Positions 20,506 through 28,780 of a DNA stretch of 64,000 bases are shown here, piece by piece. Origin of the DNA: Kamptonema sp. UHCC 0994 (GTDB taxonomy: Bacteria > Cyanobacteriota > Cyanobacteriia > Cyanobacteriales > Microcoleaceae); NCBI RefSeq assembly GCF_029167235.1, contig NZ_JARFTR010000065.1, positions 31,383-95,382 on the forward strand, in the 5' to 3' direction. A program made the translations under genes and the position numbers. The notes under the pieces were generated by a model that was given only the letters and a program-made list of their open reading frames with translations, was not told the DNA's origin and ran no database searches. Positions within the stretch are counted from its first letter, which is position 1, and each line of letters opens with the position of its first letter.

Positions 20506-22083
20506 TTAACTTATTTCTTGAATAGCCTTTGTAACTGCATTACGCTGGATATTTCCGAGCTTTTGCCGACGTGCTTCCTGAAATTCTTTTTCTTTCGACA
20601 ACTGCTGTCGTTCTTCTGCGATCGCCAATGTTTGTGCTAGTGCATCTAAATGAATATCTGGCTGTTCAACAACTCGATTGAGTAGAATTTCAAATAGCTC
20701 TGCCATACGCGCGATCGTTGCTGCTTCAAACAAGTCAGTTTTGTATTCAAAAAAGCCTTTAATTCCCTCCGGTGTTTCCGTTAAATCCAGCTTTAAATCA
20801 TTGCGGGCTTCCCCAATATCGAGTTCTGAAAGAGTCAAAGTCACCCCCGGAAGTTTTAAGGCGGGAACAGGTGAATTTTGGAGAACAAACCAAACTGGAA
20901 ACAAAAGAGGATGACCTAGATTTCGTTCTGGCTGCATTTCTTGCACTAGCTTCTCAAAGGGCAAATCTTGGTGGGCGTAAGCGCCTAAACACAGCTCTCG
21001 CACTCGCTGTAAAATTTCCCGAAAACTCGGATTTCCTGATAAATTAGTCCGCAAAACCAGGGTATTAACTAAGAATCCAATCAACCCTTCTGTTTCAGCT
21101 CGATTCCGATTGGCAATAGGCGAACCGACCACAATATCTACTTGACCTTTATAGCGGAAAAGCAGCGCTTTAAAAGCCGCTAATAAAGTCATAAATAGCG
21201 TGACACTTTCTTGCTGAGAGAGTGTTTTAAGTGCATCAGTTAAAGTTGTGGAGAGTGCTAATAATTGTTTGGCACTGCGTGTTGTTTGGTTAGCAGATCG
21301 CGGTCGATCTGTGGGTAATTCTAGGATGGGAGGAGTGCTACCTAATTGCTGCTTCCAGTAAGCTAGTTGTGTTTCTATAATTTCCCCTTGTAACCACTGC
21401 CTTTGCCAAATTGCAAAGTCAGCATATTGGATCGGAAGTTCTGGCAGTGGTGAAGGTTGATTCTGAGAAAAAGCATTGTAAAGTGTGGCAATTTCTCGGA
21501 TCAATACTCCGGCTGACCAACCATCAGAAATAATGTGATGAATAACAAATAGTAGCAGATGTTCTCTAGCGCCTAATTGTAATATCTTCGCTCGCATTAA
21601 GGGGCCAGTAGCTAAGTCAAAAAGCTGTTGACACTCCTCAGTTACTAAGCGTTGAACTTCGCGATCGCGCGTAGTTTCTGGTAATTCGCGCAGGTTTACT
21701 ACAGGCAGATTTATTGCTAGCGCAGGGGCGATGTCTTGAACGGGTTGACCCTCTACTATTTTGAAAGTAGTACGCAGGATTTCGTGACGCAACACGATTT
21801 CATTGAATGTTTGCTCAAGCGCTGCTAGATCGATCGCACCCGTAAGGTGCACAGATACGGGTATGTTATAACAAACGCTTTCGGGATCTAACTGGTGAAG
21901 AAACCACAGTCGTTGCTGAGCAAAGGACACGGGTGCATGGCCGATTTTGGAACGGCGAGGAATAGTTGGCGATGAGTGCGTTTCTATTTTAAATTTACCG
22001 CTCAACCGCTGTCGGAGAAGAGTTTGTTTTGCTGGTGAAAACTGAGACTGTCGCTGTAAAATTTCGTCTTTTTTACTATCCAT
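20506..22083 (-). CDS. Free-standing NRPS condensation domain
   Basis: 525 residues, a single C domain with no A or PCP. The catalytic motif is intact (HHIISDGWSAG). The N-terminus (SFAQQRLWFLHQLDPESVCYNIP) is like that of LCL-type domains. The C-terminal helix (EFQEARRQKLGNIQRNAV) resembles the end of the FAAL-ACP-C protein and the linker before the fused TauD in the NRPS at 4373, suggesting a shared docking tail that meets the hydroxylase. It would join the polyketide-extended chain from the KS-AT-ACP protein to the Asp on the next interface module, supplying the catalysis the interface domain lacks. It lies 12 bp before a TauD gene and 67 bp after the fkbH-like gene. Confidence 0.93.
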   Translation of the reverse strand: MDSKKDEILQRQSQFSPAKQTLLRQRLSGKFKIETHSSPTIPRRSKIGHAPVSFAQQRLWFLHQLDPESVCYNIPVSVHLTGAIDLAALEQTFNEIVLRHEILRTTFKIVEGQPVQDIAPALAINLPVVNLRELPETTRDREVQRLVTEECQQLFDLATGPLMRAKILQLGAREHLLLFVIHHIISDGWSAGVLIREIATLYNAFSQNQPSPLPELPIQYADFAIWQRQWLQGEIIETQLAYWKQQLGSTPPILELPTDRPRSANQTTRSAKQLLALSTTLTDALKTLSQQESVTLFMTLLAAFKALLFRYKGQVDIVVGSPIANRNRAETEGLIGFLVNTLVLRTNLSGNPSFREILQRVRELCLGAYAHQDLPFEKLVQEMQPERNLGHPLLFPVWFVLQNSPVPALKLPGVTLTLSELDIGEARNDLKLDLTETPEGIKGFFEYKTDLFEAATIARMAELFEILLNRVVEQPDIHLDALAQTLAIAEERQQLSKEKEFQEARRQKLGNIQRNAVTKAIQEIS

Positions 22084-22150
22084 GATGCCGTTTTCTAGTG
22101 AGGGTTATATGAAAAAAATCACGAGTAAAAATGCTGTACTTTAATGTACT

Positions 22151-23221
22151 TCAATCGAGCGCCTGTACTTTCATATAATCAGGTGGGGGCTGAATCCGCG
22201 TTAGATTATTTTCCAAAATTACAAAATTACCTCTGCTTTCAACTTCCTTAAAACCTGCAAACTTATAAGTGATATACATCATGCGATTTCTCTCAGTTGA
22301 AACAAATTCAGCTAACAAGCGAACGTTACGATCTTTAGCAAGGCTTGTAATATAATTAAGAAAGACTGCGCCTACACCTCTGGACATAACGCGACAAGAC
22401 ATTAGCAATAGTTTTAGCCTCCATATATACTCGTTACATTCCACAAGTGCTAGCCCGATTTTTCCATAACTTCCATATTTGTCATCCAAGCCTGCAATTA
22501 GTAGTTTGTGCTGGTTCGAGAGCCGAAATTGATTGAGTTCATTGTAAGAGTAGGTGTAACCAGTTGCATTCAGTTGGTTTGTCCGTATTGTTAATTCTTC
22601 GGCTCGTTGCAAATCCTCTTCTTTTGCATAGGAAATAGTCAAGGTCATATTGAGAGTAGCTAAAAACTCTTCTTGAGGGCCGACAAATTCTTTTTCGGCA
22701 TTTTGGCGTTCTAGATCGTTGATATACATTAGCCTTCTCAGTTGTGAATCTTCTGTAATAAAACGGGGGTTCATTTCCGGCATATCTAGCAGAAAATCCA
22801 GTTTTGCTGCATCAAGACATAACACTTCTGGCAGTGAAAACTTGACTTCTTCTAGCTCAAATTGCCGATCGTCAATAAAGGCGATCGCGTCGATACTAAT
22901 ATTAAGCGATTTAGCGATTTCCTTAATTGAAGTAGCCTTGGAATTCCAGTTAATTTGGGGATATAAAAAATACTCGTCTAATCCCATCTCTCGCAGTTTT
23001 GCCATTGCTAGACTGCGTTCGTTCTTGCTAGCAATAGATTGTAAAATGCCTCGACTGTCTAAGGTGGTGATAATGCGGGCTGCATGGCTGTGCAGGGAAA
23101 TTTTGTCATTTTCTAAGAGGATACCATTCCAGAGAGTATTATCGAGATCCCAAACTAAACATTTGATGGTTTTTTGATTTTGTTCTTGGCTCTCTATTCG
23201 TTCAGATGTTAGGTTAATCAT
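22151..23221 (-). CDS. FkbH-like glyceryl-ACP-forming HAD-family enzyme
   Basis: 356 residues. The N-terminal HAD phosphatase-like domain has DLDNTLWNG (motif I) and FIDDR further on. The C-terminal half looks like an N-acyltransferase fold (KYGSYGKIGLALVE). FkbH-family enzymes take 1,3-bisphosphoglycerate, dephosphorylate it and load a glyceryl group on a dedicated ACP, the first step to hydroxymalonyl- and methoxymalonyl-ACP. It is the fourth gene of a compact K-J-I-H order. AAGGA lies eight bases before the ATG. No FkbG-type O-methyltransferase is adjacent, so the unit may stay hydroxylated or be methylated by the other methyltransferase in the cluster. Confidence 0.9.
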   Translation of the reverse strand: MINLTSERIESQEQNQKTIKCLVWDLDNTLWNGILLENDKISLHSHAARIITTLDSRGILQSIASKNERSLAMAKLREMGLDEYFLYPQINWNSKATSIKEIAKSLNISIDAIAFIDDRQFELEEVKFSLPEVLCLDAAKLDFLLDMPEMNPRFITEDSQLRRLMYINDLERQNAEKEFVGPQEEFLATLNMTLTISYAKEEDLQRAEELTIRTNQLNATGYTYSYNELNQFRLSNQHKLLIAGLDDKYGSYGKIGLALVECNEYIWRLKLLLMSCRVMSRGVGAVFLNYITSLAKDRNVRLLAEFVSTERNRMMYITYKFAGFKEVESRGNFVILENNLTRIQPPPDYMKVQALD

Positions 23222-23264
23222 AGGTTGATGTCCTTACCATTAAATTTTGATGCTTAACGTTGTT

Positions 23265-24410
23265 TTATGCTAATATTCCGTACTCTTGATAACCCAATTC
23301 AGCGATAGTAATTTGTTGAATTTGGGTACTTCCTTCGATAATTTCCATAATTTTTGCGTCTCGGAAATACCGTTCCACAGGATAGTCGCGACTGCAACCA
23401 TTGCCCCCATGAATCTGTACGGCATCGCTGGCTACTTTAACTGCCATTGTGGAGGCAAAGTATTTAGCAATTGAGGTTTGTGAAATCGATTGTGGATCGC
23501 CAATTTCTTGAAGATAGCCAGCTTGATAGCACAATAATCTGGCTGCTTTTATATTAGCTATAGCTTCAGAAATCATTTGTCTAATTATCTGGTGTTCTCT
23601 CAGATAAACGCCAAATTGTTGGCGGTAGCAGGTGTATTGAATGCAAGCTTCTAAGCAAGCTTGAGCAATGCCTACACAGCCCCATGCTACGCTATATCTG
23701 CCACGATCTAGGGCAGAAGAAGCGACATGAGAGAAACCAAAACCCTGTCTACCAACGAGATTTTCCTGGGGAATCTGGCAGTCATCTAGGTGCAGTTCTG
23801 CTAGCATGGAAGCTCTCGTTCCCAACATTCCCACAATGGGTTTTATCAATAGTCCCGGTCTATTTTTTTCAACCAAGAAAGCAGTAGGTTTGCCTTCACA
23901 CTGGGTAAAAACTAAGAATAAATCGGCAACTTGTCCGTAGGTAATCCATTTTTTTTTCCCATTTAATATGTAGAAATTACCTGAAAGAGTTGCAGTTGTT
24001 TCTACACTTTTAGCGTCGCTACCGGCGTTAGGTTCGCTGAGTGCAAAAGCTGCGATCGCTTCACCTGATACTAGCTTGGGTATCCACTGTTCTTTTTGAT
24101 ACTGAGTTCCCCACTTGCAAAGAACGTGAGCAACCATGTTGTGAACTGTTAGCAAACTCCGCAATGAAGAACAACCGCGCCCAATTTCTTCGTTAAGCAG
24201 GCCATAGGCGATCGCATCCATGCCGCTACCGCCGTTCTTTGCGGGTATGGCAGCACCCAAAAAGCCTCGCAGAGCTAGCTTTTTAATCAGTTCTGGGGGA
24301 GTATACTCTTCGCGATCGCACTGGCTAGCATAAGGTATTATTTCCTCGTTCACGAAGGCTCTAAATTCAGATTTAGCCTCTTGTTGTTTTGTAGTTAATT
24401 CTAGTTTCAT
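23265..24410 (-). CDS. FkbI-like acyl-CoA/acyl-ACP dehydrogenase
   Basis: 381 residues, standard length for the acyl-CoA dehydrogenase family. Visible family segments are FALSEPNAGSDA (FAD/substrate region), QIHGGNGCSRDYPVER and IIEGSTQIQ with the usual catalytic Glu. In methoxymalonyl-ACP pathways the FkbI homologue works with FkbK on the glyceryl-ACP, helping oxidise it to the malonyl semialdehyde and acid level. It lies between the ACP (13 bp) and FkbH-like (43 bp) genes. AGGGG precedes the ATG at good spacing. By sequence alone it could be a catabolic dehydrogenase; the neighbouring K, J and H homologues decide the assignment. Confidence 0.9.
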   Translation of the reverse strand: MKLELTTKQQEAKSEFRAFVNEEIIPYASQCDREEYTPPELIKKLALRGFLGAAIPAKNGGSGMDAIAYGLLNEEIGRGCSSLRSLLTVHNMVAHVLCKWGTQYQKEQWIPKLVSGEAIAAFALSEPNAGSDAKSVETTATLSGNFYILNGKKKWITYGQVADLFLVFTQCEGKPTAFLVEKNRPGLLIKPIVGMLGTRASMLAELHLDDCQIPQENLVGRQGFGFSHVASSALDRGRYSVAWGCVGIAQACLEACIQYTCYRQQFGVYLREHQIIRQMISEAIANIKAARLLCYQAGYLQEIGDPQSISQTSIAKYFASTMAVKVASDAVQIHGGNGCSRDYPVERYFRDAKIMEIIEGSTQIQQITIAELGYQEYGILA

Positions 24411-24423
24411 TTCATCCCCTAAC

Positions 24424-24675
24424 TCAATTGCTTGTTAGCACAGTAGTTTTGCGTTCGATTAGATTAACCAGAGCATTGATGCTATTGAAATTCTCAATTT
24501 CCAAATCTTCATTTTCAATGGAAATCTTAAACTCTTGTTCTACAAATAAAATCAGTTGCATTGCAAACATTGAGTTAACAAATCCCAATCCAAAAATATC
24601 TTCATTGTCCTGCAAATCGTAGTTACCGAAAACCCGCGCCAAGAATGCTTTGATTTTTGCTCGATGTTCTTTCAT
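24424..24675 (-). CDS. FkbJ-like discrete acyl carrier protein
   Basis: 83 residues. Acidic helical protein with the phosphopantetheine-site Ser in GFVNSMFAMQL; the usual DSL is NSM here, as in many glyceryl-specific ACPs. It would carry the glyceryl unit while it is oxidised to hydroxymalonyl-ACP. It lies 10 bp after the dehydrogenase gene and 13 bp before the FkbI-like gene, so it is surely co-transcribed. Confidence 0.9.
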   Translation of the reverse strand: MKEHRAKIKAFLARVFGNYDLQDNEDIFGLGFVNSMFAMQLILFVEQEFKISIENEDLEIENFNSINALVNLIERKTTVLTSN

Positions 24676-24685
24676 GTTAAATAAT

Positions 24686-25540
24686 TCACTGATAAACGTA
24701 GAAACCTTGTTTGCTTTTCCGACCGTATAACCCCGCCTCTACCATCTGCTTTAACAAGGGACACGGCCTATATTTGCTATCTTTGAAGCTTTCATACAAA
24801 ACTTCGATAGACAGTAAAATTGTATCTAATCCGATCAAATCTGCCGTTTCTAGCGGCCCCATTTTGTGACCAAAACAAGTTTTGAAAATTTTATCCACGT
24901 CTGACGCTGAAGCTACTCGCTCTTGCAATAAGAAAATCGCTTCGTTAATTGTTAACATCAACACGCGGTTAGAAACAAACCCAGGTGAATCGTTGACAAT
25001 AATACATTCTTTGCCCATTTGGGCTAAAAAACTTTTGGCGATTTCAATTGTTGCGTCGGAGGTGTGATACCCGCGAATCACTTCTACCATTGATTTCATT
25101 GGTACTGGGTTCATAAAGTGCATCCCAATCACATTTTTAGCTCGTTTAGTTGCTGAAGCAATGCGGGTAATGGGAATGGCAGATGTATTCGCGGCAAAAA
25201 CAGTTTTCTCTGGACAAATGGCATCTAACTGTGCGTACACCTCCTTTTTAATATCCCATTTTTCGGTGACATTTTCAACCACAAAATCTGCACGATCTAG
25301 CAATTTGAAATTAGTTGAAAATGTAATCCTTTTTAAGATGTCATCGGGAGGTAAAAGTTTTTTTTGTTTGTTAAAAAGACCTTGAAAGCGAATATTCTCC
25401 TTAATTTCCTGTTCGGCGCGTTCTAGAATATTTTCAGAAATATCTAGTAAAATCGTCTGATAACCAGTTTGGGCGAGGTTTTGCGAAACCCCGACTCCCA
25501 TAACGCCTGCTCCAATAACACCGACTATTTGAATGTTCAT
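24686..25540 (-). CDS. FkbK-like 3-hydroxyacyl-CoA/ACP dehydrogenase
   Basis: 284 residues. N-terminal Rossmann motif GVIGAGVMGVG; family segments MHFMNPVPMKSMVEVI and DSPGFVSNRVLM, with a C-terminal helical domain ending GRKSKQGFYVYQ. It would oxidise the hydroxyl of glyceryl-ACP with NAD(P), working with the FkbI-like enzyme. It is the first gene of the extender cassette, 77 bp downstream of the KS-AT-ACP gene that probably uses the product. General 3-hydroxybutyryl-CoA dehydrogenases look alike; the cassette context gives the specific role. Confidence 0.9.
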   Translation of the reverse strand: MNIQIVGVIGAGVMGVGVSQNLAQTGYQTILLDISENILERAEQEIKENIRFQGLFNKQKKLLPPDDILKRITFSTNFKLLDRADFVVENVTEKWDIKKEVYAQLDAICPEKTVFAANTSAIPITRIASATKRAKNVIGMHFMNPVPMKSMVEVIRGYHTSDATIEIAKSFLAQMGKECIIVNDSPGFVSNRVLMLTINEAIFLLQERVASASDVDKIFKTCFGHKMGPLETADLIGLDTILLSIEVLYESFKDSKYRPCPLLKQMVEAGLYGRKSKQGFYVYQ

Positions 25541-25617
25541 AATTGATGGTTTATCCTTGGTAATTTCAGATGAAGTCGATCTTTTAGAACTTATGTAAGT
25601 AATGCGTAATATCCTAT

Positions 25618-28600
25618 TTATCCAACTAAGACAAGCTTTTTAGCTTCCTCTTCTGTTAATTCTTCTAACTCTGCTACAATTGTTTCCTCGATCGCTAAGC
25701 CTAATTCCGCTACCGTAGGTGCTGCAAATAGGGAGCGGATAGAAAGTTCAATTTGAAATAATTTGCGAATTTGGGAAAGTAATTGAATACCAATTAGAGA
25801 ATTTCCTCCCATTTCAAAGAAGTTGTCATGGATGCCAACTTGCCTAATTCCTAATAGTTCTTGGTAGATATCGGCAATTGTCTGCTCGATTTCATTACTA
25901 GGAGCAATGTAGGCATTTCGCAAGTTGGGGCGATCGAAATTCTGAATACTTGACTCGGCAATTTTCGAGCTTCCCTGTTGCTGTTCGGTTGCTTTCTCCA
26001 CAGAAGTTAATACTTGTTTTTGTGGCTCAATCCAATAACGCTGGCGCTCAAATGGATAGGTGGGTAAAGGGATGCGATACCGACGTTCGGAAGCATAAAA
26101 ACCTTGCCAATCTATCTGGACTCCCGCTAGCCAAAGTTGACCTAATGTATTGAGCAAAAATGCTACATCGGATTGCGGATCGCAGGAATTTCGCAGCGTT
26201 GGTAGCACAGTCCAATCGGCGGTTAAATCCTTCGGCTTACATTGCACAGCCAAGCTGCTTAATGTCTGTCCGGGGCCAACTTCTAACAGAATTAAATTCT
26301 GTTTTTTCCATAACTCTTGAACTCCATTTGCAAATAGCACCGGCTGGCATAAATGCTTTGCCCAATAACTCGGATCGGTGGCTTCACTAGCCGTAATCCA
26401 AGTTCCCGTAACGTTGGATAAATAGGGAATTTTTGGCGGCTGGAGATTGAAGGTTTTAACTAACTCGATAAAGGGGAGCGCGATCGCATCCATCATCTGA
26501 GAATGAAAGGCGTGAGAAGTTGGAATCGGCCGGCAAGCTAAACCGCTTTCAGTTAACTGGCGTTCCAGTCGATCCACAGCATCAGGATCGCCTGCGATCG
26601 CGCACAGGGAAGGCCCGTTAACCGCTGACAAGGAAAGGTCTTTTCCTAAAAGCGGTCGCACTTCTGCTTCTGAAAGCGGAACTGCCAGCATTTTCCCGGC
26701 CGGTAAACTTTGTATCATCAAGGCTCTTTTGGCAACGAGAGCGATCGCATCTTCCAGAGAAAATACTCCCGCCAGACAGGCGGCCACATATTCGCCGATG
26801 CTGTAGCCGATCGCAGCCACAGGGAGGATTCCCCAGGAGATCGACAACTGAGCCAAAGCGTACTCGATCGCGAAAATAGCCGGCTGAGTGAGAAAGGTTT
26901 GATTCAGTTTTTCAGCAGCAGGATCGGGCTGTTCTTGGCTGCGACCGAGCATTTTTCGCAGGTCGAGGCGGGATTTTGGCGCTGCATCTATCTCCGGCTG
27001 ACTGGGATAAAGTATCGATCGCAAATCGAGATCGAGGTAAGCTTGGAAAAGCTGACAGCAGCGATCGAGGTGTTCTCGAAATACCGGCTCTACTTGGTAA
27101 AGTTCGCGAGCCATATTGGGGTAATGAGTTCCCAGGCCCGGAAACATAAAGGCGACAGTGCGATCGCCGGCCTCGCGGTACAAAGTGAGAACTCGTTTCG
27201 GATCGGAAAGCGCGATCGCAGCATCTTGAATGTCTTTGCAAACAACAACTCGCCTGCGATCAAAAACTCGGCGGCCAACTTGCAGAGTGTAAGCAACATC
27301 AGCCAAATTGAGATCGGGATTTTGTTTGAGGCGATCGCTTAGATTGACTGTAGCCGCATCCAGTGCCGATCGCGTTTTGGCAGATAGTACCAACAACTGC
27401 CAAGGGCGAGAAGGCCCTGAAATTTCGGCTGTTGGCGCTTCTTCCAAAATCGCATGGGCATTCGTACCACCAAGGCCAAAAGAACTAACTCCCGCGCGAC
27501 GTGGAGTGCCGTTTGCGGGCCATTCCGACAGGGCGGTATTGACGTAGAAAGGGCTGTTAGCGAAATCAATTTCGGGATTGGGCTGCTGGAAGTGTAAGCT
27601 GGGCGGTATCTGCTTGTGTTTGAGAGCCAGAACAGTTTTGAGCAAGCCTGCGATCCCAGAAGCGACATCCAGATGTCCGATATTGGTCTTGACTGAACCG
27701 ATCGCACAATGTGCAAGTGACGCGATCGCAGTTTTTTTCTGGGTGCTAACGCGAAACGCTTTTGTCAAGGCTTTAAATTCGATCGGATCGCCCAAAGCTG
27801 TTGCGGTTCCGTGAGTTTCCACATAAGTCACTGTTTCCGGCTCGATGTCAGCGATGGCAAAGGCCTCCGCGATCGCCCTTGCTTGCCCCTCCAAGCTGGG
27901 CGCTGTGTAACCAACTTTCCCAGAACCGTCGTTATTTATAGCCGAACTTTTGATCACAGCGTGAATGCAATCGCCATCTGCGATCGCCTCTTCTAACCGC
28001 TTCAAAACGACAATTCCTAAGCCGCCCCCCGGTACAGTTCCCCTCGCACCAGCATCAAAAGCACGACATTGACCATTAGGAGATAAAACCCCTCCTTCTT
28101 GATACAAATAGCCAGCTTTTTGTAAGGCATTTACCGTCACGCCACCGGCCAAAGCTAGATCGCATTGGTAACTTAATAAACTTTGACAAGCTAAGTGTAC
28201 GGCAACTAATGATGTGGAACAATTGGTTTGAACGCTAATACTTGGCCCTCTTAAATTTAATTTATAAGAAGTGCGCGGAGCTAAATGATCTTTTTCGTTC
28301 CCAATCAGAGTTTGGTAATCAATTACAGTGCCTAGAAAACCACGATTTGCAGCTAAATTGAATAACAAATAGCTATTCCAACCTACACCCGCATAAACCC
28401 CAATCTGACCTCGATACCTTTCCGAATCATAGCCAGCATTTTCTAGAGCTGACCACGCCTCCTCCAAAAATAAGCGGTGTTGAGGATCTGTAATCGCTGC
28501 TTCTCTGGGATTAAAGCCGAAGAATGAAGCATCGAATAAATCAATGTCTTCTAATATAGCACCGGATTTGACGTGATTCGCACTGTGAAATAAACTAGGG

Positions 28601-28767
28601 TCAATCCCTGAAGAAATCAATTCTGCTTCACTAAGAATAGAGATTGACTCGACTCCCTCTCGCAGATTTTGCCAAAATTCATCAATATTTTTGGCTTGCG
28701 GAAAGCGGCCGGCCATGCCGATAATTGCAATCTCTTCTATCGACTTGTCTGTTTCTAAATTACTCAT
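25618..28767 (-). CDS. PKS module: KS-AT-ACP (no reductive domains)
   Basis: About 1049 residues. KS catalytic residues are present (NCSTS, ETHGTATALGD, KTNIGHLDV). The AT has HAFHS but differs from the other AT of the cluster at two conserved spots: PGLG instead of PGQG, and GYSIG instead of GHSIG around the nucleophile. The ACP motif is GGNSL, with an acidic C-terminal tail (EELTEEEAKK). With no KR the unit should keep its beta-ketone. The adjacent extender cassette suggests this AT takes the hydroxymalonyl or methoxymalonyl group, but that is inference. Two starts are possible: ATG 28791 overlaps the methyltransferase gene by 11 bp; ATG 28767 has GGGAAAGG just upstream and gives MSNLET, matching the other PKS. 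I use the latter. Confidence 0.94.
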   Translation of the reverse strand: MSNLETDKSIEEIAIIGMAGRFPQAKNIDEFWQNLREGVESISILSEAELISSGIDPSLFHSANHVKSGAILEDIDLFDASFFGFNPREAAITDPQHRLFLEEAWSALENAGYDSERYRGQIGVYAGVGWNSYLLFNLAANRGFLGTVIDYQTLIGNEKDHLAPRTSYKLNLRGPSISVQTNCSTSLVAVHLACQSLLSYQCDLALAGGVTVNALQKAGYLYQEGGVLSPNGQCRAFDAGARGTVPGGGLGIVVLKRLEEAIADGDCIHAVIKSSAINNDGSGKVGYTAPSLEGQARAIAEAFAIADIEPETVTYVETHGTATALGDPIEFKALTKAFRVSTQKKTAIASLAHCAIGSVKTNIGHLDVASGIAGLLKTVLALKHKQIPPSLHFQQPNPEIDFANSPFYVNTALSEWPANGTPRRAGVSSFGLGGTNAHAILEEAPTAEISGPSRPWQLLVLSAKTRSALDAATVNLSDRLKQNPDLNLADVAYTLQVGRRVFDRRRVVVCKDIQDAAIALSDPKRVLTLYREAGDRTVAFMFPGLGTHYPNMARELYQVEPVFREHLDRCCQLFQAYLDLDLRSILYPSQPEIDAAPKSRLDLRKMLGRSQEQPDPAAEKLNQTFLTQPAIFAIEYALAQLSISWGILPVAAIGYSIGEYVAACLAGVFSLEDAIALVAKRALMIQSLPAGKMLAVPLSEAEVRPLLGKDLSLSAVNGPSLCAIAGDPDAVDRLERQLTESGLACRPIPTSHAFHSQMMDAIALPFIELVKTFNLQPPKIPYLSNVTGTWITASEATDPSYWAKHLCQPVLFANGVQELWKKQNLILLEVGPGQTLSSLAVQCKPKDLTADWTVLPTLRNSCDPQSDVAFLLNTLGQLWLAGVQIDWQGFYASERRYRIPLPTYPFERQRYWIEPQKQVLTSVEKATEQQQGSSKIAESSIQNFDRPNLRNAYIAPSNEIEQTIADIYQELLGIRQVGIHDNFFEMGGNSLIGIQLLSQIRKLFQIELSIRSLFAAPTVAELGLAIEETIVAELEELTEEEAKKLVLVG

Positions 28768-28780
28768 GAACCTTTCCCAG

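Noticed and set aside
26710..27342. Long open frame (210 codons) on the plus strand opposite the KS-AT-ACP gene
   Set aside because: It is antisense to conserved AT/KS coding sequence, has no recognisable domain, and its openness follows from the base composition of the real gene. Many similar antisense frames across the megasynthases were left out for the same reason.
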